NCBI GenBank assembly: GCA_947584375.1
Contig: CANPWL010000011.1
Location: 1-51,792 of the forward strand
Direction: 5' to 3'
Source of the DNA: an uncultured Clostridia bacterium
GTDB lineage: Bacteria > Bacillota > Clostridia > Oscillospirales > Ruminococcaceae
Length of the DNA: 51,792 nt
Shown here: piece after piece, positions 25,678 through 34,378 of the stretch
Layout: each line of letters opens with the position of its first letter
Numbering within the stretch: position 1 is the first letter of the stretch
Program-made: the position numbers and the translations under genes
Notes under the pieces: model-generated
Seen by the model: the letters and a program-made list of their open reading frames with translations, nothing else
Told to the model about the DNA's origin: nothing
Database searches by the model: none

Positions 25678-26187
25678 TTATGATTTGAATTTTGAAAAAG
25701 TAACCGTATACCCTGATATTTTAAGTGTTTGAGGAATATTTTCTTTGAATACAAGCTCGTAATCCTTTTCTCCGACAGTTCCGCTGGCAATTGTAGAGCC
25801 ATTGTTTGTTTCGTATTCAACATTAGTTGAAAGGGTCGATTTATCCAAAGCAGAAATAATCATGCTGCTGACAGCACTGTCAGGAAGTTCATCACGCTTT
25901 GCGTCAAATTCAAGGTCATTAAGTTTTATTTTATAGCTATCGTTTGAAAAGGTTATCGTCATACCGCTTATGCTTTCAGGTTCGGTGTATGTAACAAGCC
26001 AGCTATTCTCTTTTCGTGAGAGTGTAGCTTTATAAGTATCTCTGTTCTCTTCATCGCTTTTTATAGAAAGCTCGCATGAGTAGGGTATTTTAATCGTGGC
26101 TGCGTCGGTTTTCTTTTTACAGGCGAACATTGTAAAAAACATTGACAGTATCAGGGGAATAACTAGATATTTTGCAGTATTCTTCAA
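25678..26187 (-). CDS. Predicted lipoprotein, unknown function
   Basis: 169 residues from a TTG start (AAAGG about 10 bases upstream; the nearby ATG is followed at once by a stop). A lipoprotein signal ends in FFTMFAC with the lipidated Cys23, so the protein is tethered outside the membrane. The mature part is beta-rich with alternating polar and hydrophobic residues (CELSIKSDEENRDTYKATLS, SWLVTYTEPESISGMTITFS), compatible with a LolA/lipoprotein-localisation-like half barrel, but the match is too weak to name. It is the last gene of the minus-strand run dtd-divergent to acpS-nnr, 65 bases after nnr. Confidence 0.6.
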   Translation of the reverse strand: MKNTAKYLVIPLILSMFFTMFACKKKTDAATIKIPYSCELSIKSDEENRDTYKATLSRKENSWLVTYTEPESISGMTITFSNDSYKIKLNDLEFDAKRDELPDSAVSSMIISALDKSTLSTNVEYETNNGSTIASGTVGEKDYELVFKENIPQTLKISGYTVTFSKFKS

Positions 26188-26252
26188 TTCAATTCATCCT
26201 TTCAAATTAAAAAAGTCTATGTATGAGGATATACCATACACAGGCTTTTTAT

Positions 26253-27779
26253 TTAATCCTCAATTTCTTTGAGAACAAAAGGCAGAATATCTAAAATATC
26301 CCTTGCAATCACAGCTCGCTTTGACATTCTTTTTGAAAGTATATCGGCAGAATATCCTAAAATAAATTGACCTATTGCACAGGCAGAAACAGGATCGCAG
26401 CCCTGTGCAGCGAATGAAGCTATCATTCCTGCCAGCAAATCACCGCTTCCTCCTTTGCTTAGAGCGGAGTTTGCTATGCTTGATAGATAGATTTTTTCGC
26501 AATATGGTGAAACTGCGATACTCTGAGTAGATTTAGAAAGCACTGTGACATTGTATTCATCGCTGAATTGTTTTATCAAATCAAATCGATTTTCTAAAAA
26601 TTCAGAAACAGAAACTCCCAAAAGTCTTGAAAACTCGGCAGGATGAGGAGTTAAAACAACTTTTGCCTTTGTGTTCTTTAGTATATTTATATTCTCACAA
26701 AGACAATTTATTCCGTCAGCATCGATTATTATTGGAATTTTAGTGCGTTCCACTATTTCTTTTACAAGACTTATTGTATGAGCATTTTTTCCTAAACCAC
26801 ATCCAAGTAATACGGCATTTGCTTGGTTTGAAAGTGCAATTATCTTTTCAGCATTTTCACAGGATATATAACCGTTTTCATCGCTGTCAAGCTTAGTGTA
26901 TGTGGCTTCAAAAATATTTGAGGACATAGTTGATATTACATCCTCAACCGAGCATAGATTTACTAATCCTACGCCTGTACGAAGTGCTGATGATGTTGAA
27001 ATTGCCGCTGCCCCTCTATATTCAGAGCATCCGCAAACACATAAAAGTTTTCCGAATGTTCCCTTATGAGCGTTGTCAGGTCTGGGAGGCAAAAGAGATT
27101 TAACTAACTCTTTATCAAGTTTTACGATTTCAAAATCAGTGGGTTCTGCCTGTGTTGGTATTCCTATGTCACGTGTTATAATCTCTCCGCAAAATCCATT
27201 TGCAGGCGAGAGCAAAAGACCAAGTTTTAGAGCGTGAAAGCAAACAGTAAAATCACATTTTAAGGTACCGTTTGACACAAGACCATTCATTGAATTAATT
27301 CCTGACGGCAAATCGCAGGCAATTTTTAAGGCTTCTGATTGGTTCACTGAATTAAAAAGCGTTATAATTTCATCAGGCAGTTCTCCGTGAAAGCCCGTAC
27401 CGAATACCGCGTCTATTATTATATCTGCCCACTTGATTATTGGGTCTGAATCCTTTAAAGGTACCATTTCAACTCTTTTATCAAGGTTTGACATTGCCTC
27501 TTTTGCAAGTTCTGATTTTGGATTTCCTTGTGCGAGGATTATTTTCACATTAAGCGAATTACTGATCAATGTATTAGCACAGACAAGACCGTCGCCGCCG
27601 TTGTTACCGCTGCCGACAAGTATAAGTATATTTTTGAGATTATTTTTATATGCAGTTTTGGTTATTTCTTGGCATAAAGCCAGAGCTGCATTATCCATAA
27701 GTTTAAATAAAGAAATTCCATAATTTTCCGAATTTTTTTCGGCAGTTCCCATTTGTTTGGTAGTTAATATTTTAGGCAT
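26253..27779 (-). CDS. nnr: Bifunctional NAD(P)H-hydrate epimerase/dehydratase
   Basis: 508 residues from ATG 27779 (GGAG six bases upstream); a longer frame to 27857 runs into the acpS 3' region and lacks a ribosome site. The N-terminal YjeF_N domain (1 to about 210) epimerises R/S-NADHX, with ILVGSGNNGGDGLVCA and DAVFGTGFHGELP. The C-terminal ribokinase-like domain dehydrates S-NADHX with ADP, with LLPPRPDNAHKGTFGKLL, VLTPHPAEFSRLL and ALSKGGSGDLLAGMIASF. Together they repair damaged NAD(P)H. It follows acpS by 37 bases; acpS-nnr is a common bacterial pairing. Confidence 0.93.
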   Translation of the reverse strand: MPKILTTKQMGTAEKNSENYGISLFKLMDNAALALCQEITKTAYKNNLKNILILVGSGNNGGDGLVCANTLISNSLNVKIILAQGNPKSELAKEAMSNLDKRVEMVPLKDSDPIIKWADIIIDAVFGTGFHGELPDEIITLFNSVNQSEALKIACDLPSGINSMNGLVSNGTLKCDFTVCFHALKLGLLLSPANGFCGEIITRDIGIPTQAEPTDFEIVKLDKELVKSLLPPRPDNAHKGTFGKLLCVCGCSEYRGAAAISTSSALRTGVGLVNLCSVEDVISTMSSNIFEATYTKLDSDENGYISCENAEKIIALSNQANAVLLGCGLGKNAHTISLVKEIVERTKIPIIIDADGINCLCENINILKNTKAKVVLTPHPAEFSRLLGVSVSEFLENRFDLIKQFSDEYNVTVLSKSTQSIAVSPYCEKIYLSSIANSALSKGGSGDLLAGMIASFAAQGCDPVSACAIGQFILGYSADILSKRMSKRAVIARDILDILPFVLKEIED

Positions 27780-27816
27780 AACAATCTCCGTTTCTGATTT
27801 TAAAGTTGACATATAC

Positions 27817-28182
27817 TTATGTTGTTGTTTTGTAAGCAATAACAACAGCATTAGCAAGTGTATCGGTGTGGCTTATACTTACCGAAAAGTATAAATTCCT
27901 TGAAATTTTTAATGCGTTTCCGGAAAGCTCAAAAAAAGGTTTTCCGCTGTCATCACGTAAAACTGAGATCTCGTTAAGGGAAAAACCTTTTATACCTGTA
28001 CCGAGCGCTTTTGAAAAGGCTTCTTTAGCTGCCCAGTTTCCTGCCATAGAAGGGTAAGGATCTTTCTTTTTAGTGAAGAGATCAAGTTCCTTTTTTGAAA
28101 ACACCCTTGACATAAACCTTACATTTTCAGCACATTTTTTTATTCTTGCAATATCTATGATATCAGTTCCGATTGAATACAT
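27817..28182 (-). CDS. acpS: Holo-[acyl-carrier-protein] synthase
   Basis: 121 residues. It transfers 4'-phosphopantetheine from CoA to ACP. The Mg-binding Asp lies in IGTDIIDIARI at the N-terminus and the catalytic helix is NWAAKEAFSKALGTGI; the last strands read YFSVSISHTDTLANAVVIAY. All are standard for the AcpS trimer family. No strong ribosome site is visible (AAGG about 14 bases upstream), so translation may be weak. It heads a run with nnr. Confidence 0.95.
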   Translation of the reverse strand: MYSIGTDIIDIARIKKCAENVRFMSRVFSKKELDLFTKKKDPYPSMAGNWAAKEAFSKALGTGIKGFSLNEISVLRDDSGKPFFELSGNALKISRNLYFSVSISHTDTLANAVVIAYKTTT

Positions 28183-28243
28183 ACTAATATATCAAGCCTT
28201 TGCTTTGCAAAGACCGCCTTTCTTGATGAAAAAGTATTTCAGA

Positions 28244-28735
28244 TTATTTTCTTATTGTTCTTGGAAGATACTCTTTAATAACGTCAAGCATATCATTATC
28301 AGGTGAAATTAATACATAACACATTCCGAATTTTGAATCTCTGCAAGCAAGAAAATAGTCAGATTCATTTTCGTTTTCGCCTGAAGTTGCGTCAACAATA
28401 CTGTATTCTTTATTAAAAGTTTTGTTCTTAACTAATCCAAAATCTGTTACACTTTTTAGATCGACTGATATAAGTCTTTTCCTCCTGCTTTTTGCTGTTA
28501 TTTTATCGATATCAAGGTCTCCGTTTGTGCATATATATTCGTATTCAACATCAAAGCCTTTAATAAGGTAATATGCGCCCCAAAAAACCAAAGCTATAAT
28601 TATCAAAGACATAACATTAAGAAATATAAACAGTAATACTGCAATTAGCAGTGCCGCTATAAATATTCCCGATCTTTTTATAAAAACTGTATTATCAGGC
28701 CGTCTTGTTATAAGCTGTTCTTTAAAGCTATCCAT
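28244..28735 (-). CDS. Small two-helix membrane protein (DUF6106-like)
   Basis: 163 residues. A short cytoplasmic start (MDSFKEQLITRRPDNTVFIK) is followed by two close membrane helices (about 23-42 and 43-60), then a beta-rich cytosolic domain (VEYEYICTNGDLDIDKITAK, RLISVDLKSV, YFLACRDSKFGMCYVLISPD) that resembles a bacterial PH-like domain. This pattern fits the DUF6106 family seen in Ruminococcus relatives; that name is from memory of the pattern and not certain. 61 bases upstream of acpS on the same strand, so possibly the first gene of that transcript. Confidence 0.6.
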   Translation of the reverse strand: MDSFKEQLITRRPDNTVFIKRSGIFIAALLIAVLLFIFLNVMSLIIIALVFWGAYYLIKGFDVEYEYICTNGDLDIDKITAKSRRKRLISVDLKSVTDFGLVKNKTFNKEYSIVDATSGENENESDYFLACRDSKFGMCYVLISPDNDMLDVIKEYLPRTIRK

Positions 28736-28829
28736 AAATTTTATGCTCCTAATTATTTATTTTACTAAATTATAACACAAGTACATTTTTTTTTCAATAT
28801 TAGTCCGTGATGATAAAAATGTGTGATTA

Positions 28830-28858
28830 TTGATTATTTTATATTGATGTGGTATTAT
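28830..28858 (+). promoter_or_regulatory. Promoter of dtd
   Basis: TTGATT (28830-28835), 17 bases, TATTAT (28853-28858), in the divergent spacer. Confidence 0.5.
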
Positions 28859-28893
28859 GTTTAATGTATACTATCATTAAAAGGAGATAGAAA

Positions 28894-29352
28894 ATGAAAC
28901 TGGTGATACAAAGGGTCAAAAGTGCAGATGTGACGGTTGACGGTAAAATTGCAGGGGAAATATCACAAGGCTATTTAGTCTTGATGGGAGTTTGTGATAC
29001 CGATACGAAATTTGAATGTGAAAAGCTCTGTGATAAGATGATAAATCTTAGGATTTTTTCCGATGAAAACGGGAAAACGAACCTGTCCATTAAGGACGTA
29101 AAAGGAGAGATTTTGGTTGTATCTCAGTTTACTCTTTATGCCGACTGCCGCAAGGGAAACCGTCCAAGTTTTATAAATGCAGGAAAACCTGACAAAGCAA
29201 AAAGTCTTTATGAGTATTTTTTAAAGCTGTGCAGTGAAAGAATAGAAACAAGAGTCGAGCATGGAATTTTTGGGGCTGATATGAAAGTATGCATGATAAA
29301 TGACGGACCTTTTACAATAATTCTTGACAGTGATGAAATAATAAAAAAGTGA
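28894..29352 (+). CDS. dtd: D-aminoacyl-tRNA deacylase
   Basis: 152 residues. It hydrolyses D-amino acids mischarged on tRNA. The two active-site motifs are present: SQFTLYAD and the cross-subunit Gly-Pro motif in [11 protein letters not shown]. The N-terminus [17 protein letters not shown] is standard. AAGGAG precedes ATG 28894. It lies just upstream of sigK, and the hairpin that should end its transcript doubles as the sigK ribosome-site structure. The presence of two D-amino-acid wall enzymes in the window gives a context for D-amino-acid quality control, though not a direct link. Confidence 0.95.
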   Translation: MKLVIQRVKSADVTVDGKIAGEISQGYLVLMGVCDTDTKFECEKLCDKMINLRIFSDENGKTNLSIKDVKGEILVVSQFTLYADCRKGNRPSFINAGKPDKAKSLYEYFLKLCSERIETRVEHGIFGADMKVCMINDGPFTIILDSDEIIKK

Positions 29353-29395
29353 TATATATTATACAATGCAAAGCTGGATTGATAGTAGAATAGAC

Positions 29396-29435
29396 AAACA
29401 CCCCTTTTTCATAAACATACTAAAGGGGTGTTTTT
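29396..29435 (+). terminator. Perfect 12-bp hairpin that contains the sigK ribosome-binding site
   Basis: AAACACCCCTTT (29396-29407), a 14-base loop, AAAGGGGTGTTT (29422-29433), then TT and the sigK ATG at 29436. The 3' arm is both the Shine-Dalgarno (AAAGGGG) and the start of the T tract. It can act as a terminator for dtd and as a lock on sigK translation. Confidence 0.75.
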
Positions 29436-30140
29436 ATGTTTACACATTTGATTGAGATACTTCTATCAAACTGTTTGTATTTTGCTTTGCATCTTGAGAG
29501 AAACGGAGCATTTCCAAAGCCATTATCTGCAAAAGAAGAAAGAAAATGCTTTTGCAGAATGGAGCAGGGAGATGATTCTGCAAGAACAAAACTTATAGAG
29601 CATAATCTAAGACTTGTTGCACATATAGTAAAAAAATATTATTCTAATTCAAGCGATCAGGAGGATCTGATTTCGATAGGAACAATTGGTCTTATTAAGG
29701 CTGTATCAACATTTGATTATAAAAAGGGAACAAGATTTGCAACCTATGGAAGCAAATGTGTTGAAAATGAAATTTTGATGCATTTCAGATCTTTAAAAAA
29801 GTCGGCAGGGGAGCTTTATTTTGACGAACCTATTGATACTGACAAAGATGGCAATCAGCTTACTTTGATGGATATAATATCTGAGGATATAGAGATTATA
29901 GATAAAATAGATATATCTATAAAATCGGGACAGCTTTACTCGTTTTTGCCAAAATGTCTTGATAACAGAGAGCGTGAGATTATCACTCTCAGGTATGGGT
30001 TATACGGTGCTGTTCCGCTGACACAAAGAGAGATCGCCAAGAAGTTTGGCATTTCACGGTCGTATGTTTCCCGAATTGAGAAAAAAGCGCTTGAAAAGCT
30101 TAAGGCTTGCTTTGATAAAAATAAAAAATTTGAAGAATAA
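29436..30140 (+). CDS. sigK: RNA polymerase sporulation sigma factor SigK
   Basis: 234 residues, uninterrupted. A hydrophobic pro-sequence (MFTHLIEILLSNCLYFALHL) precedes GAFPKPLSAKEE, as in pro-SigK of other Clostridia and Bacillus. Sigma region 2 (LIEHNLRLVAHIVKKYYSNS, QEDLISIGTIGLIKAVSTFD, GTRFATYGSKCVENEILMHF) and region 4 (REREIITLRYGLYG, TQREIAKKFGISRSYVSRIE) are complete. Sigma-K directs late mother-cell gene expression in sporulation. No skin-like element or recombinase splits it. Translation initiation appears sequestered in the hairpin at 29396-29433. It precedes an M23/SpoIIQ-like gene. Confidence 0.93.
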   Translation: MFTHLIEILLSNCLYFALHLERNGAFPKPLSAKEERKCFCRMEQGDDSARTKLIEHNLRLVAHIVKKYYSNSSDQEDLISIGTIGLIKAVSTFDYKKGTRFATYGSKCVENEILMHFRSLKKSAGELYFDEPIDTDKDGNQLTLMDIISEDIEIIDKIDISIKSGQLYSFLPKCLDNREREIITLRYGLYGAVPLTQREIAKKFGISRSYVSRIEKKALEKLKACFDKNKKFEE

Positions 30141-30328
30141 AACTTTTTATTTATTGTATAAAGTAAAAAAAACTGTCAAAAATAACCTCATAGAAATCAA
30201 TTAAACATAAGTGAGGTCAAAGTTTGAAGATCAAAGATTTTCAAATCGGTATTGCGTTTTAGATGTATGACACAGTTAGGCTCAATGCCAAAAGACGCAC
30301 AAACCAAAGGAAAGGAAAGTTAATTTAC

Positions 30329-31072
30329 ATGAAAAAGTTATCAGATTTTATCAAAGGAAAGGGAATACTTGTTGGTTTTTTGGTTTTTCTTATGGCTGTC
30401 GGAATAGGAAGCTTTGCGGTGTATAAAAGCACTATGAATAAACTTACAAACAGTAATATTCTTACTAAAATTGAAAGCTCTCAGGTTGCAAATACGATAA
30501 GTGATGTTAAAAAAACTACATCATCGTCAGATAAAACAGAAACAGAAACTGATGAAGAAAGTTCTGCTGAAGAAACAACAGTTAAAGTAACTAAAAGTGA
30601 TACAAGCAAAAGCGACAGCGTTAGTGCAAACAATAATGTTGACACCGAAACACAGCCCTTTGTTATGCCTTTAAAGGGAAAGATCATTAATCCTTTTTCA
30701 AACGGCGAGCTTGTTAAAAGTGAAACATTAGGATACTGGGAAACCCATGATGGAGTGGATATTAAGGCAAAATCAGGCAAAAAAGTAGTTGCTATGACAA
30801 GCGGTACTGTAAAAAAGGTGGTGGAGGACCCTCTATTTGGTACAGAAGTAATAATAGATCACGGAAATAACATCGAGGGACATTATTACAATCTAAAAAA
30901 AGCTGTTGATGTAGCTGAAGGCGATAAGGTAAATGCAGGTGAGAAAATAGGAGCCGTAGGAAAAACAGCAGATGTGGAAAGCAAGCTTCCTGCACATTTG
31001 CATTTTGGTATTAAACAAAATGGAAAATGGATAGATCCTATTTCATTTATAAATCCTGATACGGGAAAATAA
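30329..31072 (+). CDS. Membrane-anchored M23 (LytM) endopeptidase, SpoIIQ-like
   Basis: 247 residues from ATG 30329. One N-terminal membrane helix (about 13-33), a Ser/Thr/Glu-rich linker (about 50-108), and a C-terminal LytM domain. Zinc ligands are intact: His140 and Asp144 in HDGVD, and HLH at 223-225, so unlike Bacillus SpoIIQ it should be an active D,D- or D,L-endopeptidase, as in clostridial SpoIIQ. Position directly after sigK suggests a sporulation role at the engulfment membrane; that is inference, and a vegetative wall hydrolase cannot be excluded. Terminator at 31093. Confidence 0.8.
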   Translation: MKKLSDFIKGKGILVGFLVFLMAVGIGSFAVYKSTMNKLTNSNILTKIESSQVANTISDVKKTTSSSDKTETETDEESSAEETTVKVTKSDTSKSDSVSANNNVDTETQPFVMPLKGKIINPFSNGELVKSETLGYWETHDGVDIKAKSGKKVVAMTSGTVKKVVEDPLFGTEVIIDHGNNIEGHYYNLKKAVDVAEGDKVNAGEKIGAVGKTADVESKLPAHLHFGIKQNGKWIDPISFINPDTGK

Positions 31073-31092
31073 TCTCTATTATAAAATAGTAA

Positions 31093-31124
31093 GGCGGAGC
31101 CGTATATATGGCTCCGCCGTTATT
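31093..31124. terminator. Convergent terminator after the M23 gene
   Basis: GGCGGAGCC (31093-31101), 8-base loop, GGCTCCGCC (31110-31118), GTTATTTATT. GC-rich 9-bp stem serving the two convergent genes. Confidence 0.8.
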
Positions 31125-31154
31125 TATTAGCTTGCTTTTAAAATCATATAAATA

Positions 31155-32708
31155 CTATTCAGCTTTTTGAATAGCAGTTACTTCAGTTTTTAATTTTTTT
31201 GTCTTATAATTCTTATCTGATTTTACAAACTGGTCAACCAGAATATCTTTCATACCTGAGTTTTTAACATTCTCGTTAACTGAAAATTTAAGTTCTCCGG
31301 TTGAGGTCGTGTAGATGTTATCTGTCTCGACAATGCGGTAAATAGTTCCCGTATTGAGTTTTATTTCATAAACCTCAAAATACTTATTAAACGGTTCAAC
31401 ATTTGTTTTTGATTTTGAAATATTGAAATAAGCTTCAACCAAATTTATTTCATAACCGTTAAATGATGAAAGATGCTTGTGCATTTCTGATTTTATATTT
31501 GTGAAATCTATGTCTTTTGCTTTTTCAGCGTAAAAGTCAACATTTTCTACAATATAAGTTCTTTTGTTTTTCAATAATGTAAAGCCTTTGGATAAAAGGG
31601 TTTCATCATTAAAGCCGGGTTTATATTCTGCGGTTACAGTTATAACATCGCCGACTCTCAGGTTTGAGGATTGAGAAATTGAATAGTCAAATGTATTTTT
31701 TATAACAGTTTCTGCATTGTCGGTATTCATTCCGTTTGCGTTGATTTTGGGTGATATTCCTGTAAAATTAACTGTTACGTTTTCAAACGGGTCAAGCTCT
31801 TGTACATTACCTAGGTCGGATACAGTGAACTCACTGCTTGATGATTTGCTGACGATGTATTTTTTTCCGTTATATTCAATTGTTGAATCATCAGGATTAT
31901 ATGAAGGCGATGTACAGTTTGCAACAACAGTAACTATATCACCGTTTGAAAGCTTTCCGTTATCAGACGATTTTGTTATGCTGAATGTGAAGTTATCAAG
32001 AACAATCGGCTGACACTTTGATGTTTTAACTTCAGCAATTCCGAAACCCTCTGTTCCGCTGTAAGTTACTGAAATGTCAGCAAACGGATTCAGGCTTTCA
32101 GCGGGGTTCAAATCGCTCACGTTGACGGTATAAGTTGTATTTATAAGCTTGATTCTGTATTTTCTAAGAGCTTTTTCGTCAAATCTTACTGTAATTGTCA
32201 ATACATCACCGTTTTGTATTTCTGAAATTTTATCAAGTGAGCTGGCTTTTATACTTTCTGTTCCTTTTCTTAATAAAAAGTGTGTATCTTTAGGATCTGA
32301 CGCAATATAGATATCTGCTTTTAGTGCAATTTGCATTTCCTGAGCCTTTTCTAGATTATCTGTATCAAAGACATCGGTTAGCAGAGGAGCATCTTTACCC
32401 GTTTTATTTGCTTTGAAATAATCACTCTCTTCATCAATTGATAAGTATGCAGACGCGTCTCCGGTTGAGCCTTCGATATTAACTTTAATAAGCTTTGAAG
32501 CGTCAATTTCTAGGAATGCAAATCGTTCATAGAAGTAATAAGATGTGCAGCCAAGCGCTGCAATTACTATCGCCCAAAGAATAATAACAAATGCAAGCTT
32601 TGGGGATTTTTTCTTTTTTGCATTTATTCTTGTGTTACAATAAATGCAAATACGTGCATTGTCAGGAATATATTCACCGCAGTTTTTGCATCTGATTTTT
32701 TTTGACAT
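31155..32708 (-). CDS. Zinc-ribbon membrane protein with repeated extracytoplasmic beta domains
   Basis: 517 residues from ATG 32708 (GGAG seven bases upstream). A cytosolic zinc ribbon (CKNCGEYIPDNARICIYC, two CxxC pairs) is followed by a basic stretch, one membrane helix (about 38-60), and an extracytoplasmic part with at least two tandem modules, each opening with a PF-x-x-[IV]-x-V-x-[YF]-x-G motif (NPFADISVTYSG; DPFENVTVNFTG) and containing GDIVTV/GDVITV. The same modules occur in many gut Clostridia zinc-ribbon proteins; their role is not known. Possibly a sensor of envelope state. It is convergent with the M23 gene and has its own upstream region. Confidence 0.7.
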   Translation of the reverse strand: MSKKIRCKNCGEYIPDNARICIYCNTRINAKKKKSPKLAFVIILWAIVIAALGCTSYYFYERFAFLEIDASKLIKVNIEGSTGDASAYLSIDEESDYFKANKTGKDAPLLTDVFDTDNLEKAQEMQIALKADIYIASDPKDTHFLLRKGTESIKASSLDKISEIQNGDVLTITVRFDEKALRKYRIKLINTTYTVNVSDLNPAESLNPFADISVTYSGTEGFGIAEVKTSKCQPIVLDNFTFSITKSSDNGKLSNGDIVTVVANCTSPSYNPDDSTIEYNGKKYIVSKSSSSEFTVSDLGNVQELDPFENVTVNFTGISPKINANGMNTDNAETVIKNTFDYSISQSSNLRVGDVITVTAEYKPGFNDETLLSKGFTLLKNKRTYIVENVDFYAEKAKDIDFTNIKSEMHKHLSSFNGYEINLVEAYFNISKSKTNVEPFNKYFEVYEIKLNTGTIYRIVETDNIYTTSTGELKFSVNENVKNSGMKDILVDQFVKSDKNYKTKKLKTEVTAIQKAE

Positions 32709-32850
32709 AATTATCTCCGTTTCTTTATATAACAAAGTTTATTTATATGTATCGACATAGTTGTCTGAATATATTATAATTAAATTACTTATAAATGTCA
32801 ATCAATAAGACCGGTTAAATCTAAATTTAATTTATACGATCAAATTATAT

Positions 32851-32879
32851 TTGCAAAGTAATATATTTTTTGTTATAAT
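32851..32879 (+). promoter_or_regulatory. Promoter of the GH13 gene
   Basis: TTGCAA (32851-32856), 17 bases, perfect TATAAT (32874-32879). Confidence 0.65.
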
Positions 32880-32934
32880 AACTAAGCTATACTTTTTAAG
32901 CTGAATAGCTTTATTTTTTATCGGAGGTTTAAAT

Positions 32935-34245
32935 ATGTGGGCATATGAAAGTGTTTTTTATCAGATTTATCCGCTGGGATTTTGCGGGGCGCCTTTTGAG
33001 AATGACGGTCTGATAAAAAATAGAATAAGTAAGGTCAAGAATTGGATACCTCATATAAAAAAGCTGGGGGCAAATGCTATCTATTTTTCGCCCGTTTTTG
33101 AATCTGATACTCATGGATATAATACAAGAGATTTCAGGGTGATCGATTGCCGTCTGGGTGATAACAATGATTTCAAAGAGGTATGTGATGAATTACATAA
33201 AAACGGTATCAAGGTTGTTTTAGATGGGGTTTTTAACCACGTAGGAAGAGGCTTTTGGGCATTTCAAGACGTTTTAAAAAATCGTGAAAACTCACCATAC
33301 AGATACTGGTTCAATATTGATTTCGGAGGTAATTCAAATTACAACGACGGTTTATGGTACGAGGGTTGGGAAGGTCATTATGACCTTGTAAAGCTTAATC
33401 TCAGAAACAATGATGTTGTAAATCATATATTTGAATGTGTAAAGGGCTGGATCGATGAATTTGATATTGATGGACTTCGTCTTGATGTAGCATATCTGCT
33501 TGACAGGGATTTTATAAAAAGACTCAGAAGTTTTTGCGATGAGCAAAAAGCAGATTTTGTTTTGATTGGCGAGCTTCTTCATGGAAATTATGCTGAATTT
33601 GTGAATAATGAAATGCTTCACAGTGCAACGAATTATCAGTGCTATAAGGGATTGTATTCCAGCTTTAATTCTATGAATATGTTTGAAATCTGTCACAGTC
33701 TGCAAAACCAGTTCGGTTCTGAGAGCTGGTGTCAGTATAGAGGAATGCATCTTTTATCATTTGTTGATAATCATGATGTATCAAGGATTGCGTCTATACT
33801 GACCAACGAAAGGCATCTGCCGCTTATTTATGCTATGTTATTCGGAATGCCCGGTATTCCATGCATTTATTACGGAAGCGAGTGGGGAACAAAAGCTGAT
33901 AAGAGCGAAGGCGATTCTGCATTGAGAATTTCATTTAAAAATCCTGAGTGGAATGATTTAACTGAATTTATATCACGCTGTGCTGATATACATAAAAACA
34001 GCAAGGCTCTTTGCAGCGGCGATTATAAACAGATAGTTCTAACAAATAAGCAATGTATTTTCCAAAGACAGTTTGAGAACGAGCGTATTCTTATTGCTGT
34101 GAATGCCGACAGTGAAAGTTACACTGCACATTTTGACGCAGGCTGCGGTCAGGCAGAAAATCTGCTCACCGGTGATATTTTTGATTTCGGCGGAGGTTCA
34201 GAGCTTGCTCCATATACAGCATATATTCTTAAGATGGAACAGTAA
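32935..34245 (+). CDS. Intracellular GH13 alpha-amylase-family enzyme (maltodextrin-acting)
   Basis: 436 residues, no signal peptide, so it works on imported oligosaccharides. The (beta/alpha)8 barrel shows FYQIYPLGF, DGVFNHVG, the nucleophile Asp184 in GLRLDVA, acid/base Glu213 in IGELLHG, and Asp281 in FVDNHD; GIPCIYYGSEWG closes the barrel. It is short for the cyclomaltodextrinase/neopullulanase group and lacks their N-terminal domain; a small C-terminal beta domain is present. Alpha-1,4 (or 1,6) hydrolysis of maltodextrins is most likely. GGAGG precedes ATG 32935. It is a single-gene unit; no transporter for maltose is nearby. Confidence 0.9.
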   Translation: MWAYESVFYQIYPLGFCGAPFENDGLIKNRISKVKNWIPHIKKLGANAIYFSPVFESDTHGYNTRDFRVIDCRLGDNNDFKEVCDELHKNGIKVVLDGVFNHVGRGFWAFQDVLKNRENSPYRYWFNIDFGGNSNYNDGLWYEGWEGHYDLVKLNLRNNDVVNHIFECVKGWIDEFDIDGLRLDVAYLLDRDFIKRLRSFCDEQKADFVLIGELLHGNYAEFVNNEMLHSATNYQCYKGLYSSFNSMNMFEICHSLQNQFGSESWCQYRGMHLLSFVDNHDVSRIASILTNERHLPLIYAMLFGMPGIPCIYYGSEWGTKADKSEGDSALRISFKNPEWNDLTEFISRCADIHKNSKALCSGDYKQIVLTNKQCIFQRQFENERILIAVNADSESYTAHFDAGCGQAENLLTGDIFDFGGGSELAPYTAYILKMEQ

Positions 34246-34317
34246 CTTTGTTTATATAATTTTTTTAAATGTATAATTTTTTGCAATGGAAAAATGTATA
34301 ATGTATTATAAATAAAA

Positions 34318-34349
34318 AACTCCTGAGTAGTTTTATCTGCTCAGGAGTT
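34318..34349 (-). terminator. Terminator of the DUF6465/HU run
   Basis: AACTCCTGAG and CTCAGGAGTT arms (34318-34327, 34340-34349) extended by an inner AG/CT pair; on the minus strand a run of T residues follows. Confidence 0.75.
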
Positions 34350-34378
34350 ATAAGTTTTGTTTTTAATTCAGTTATTAC

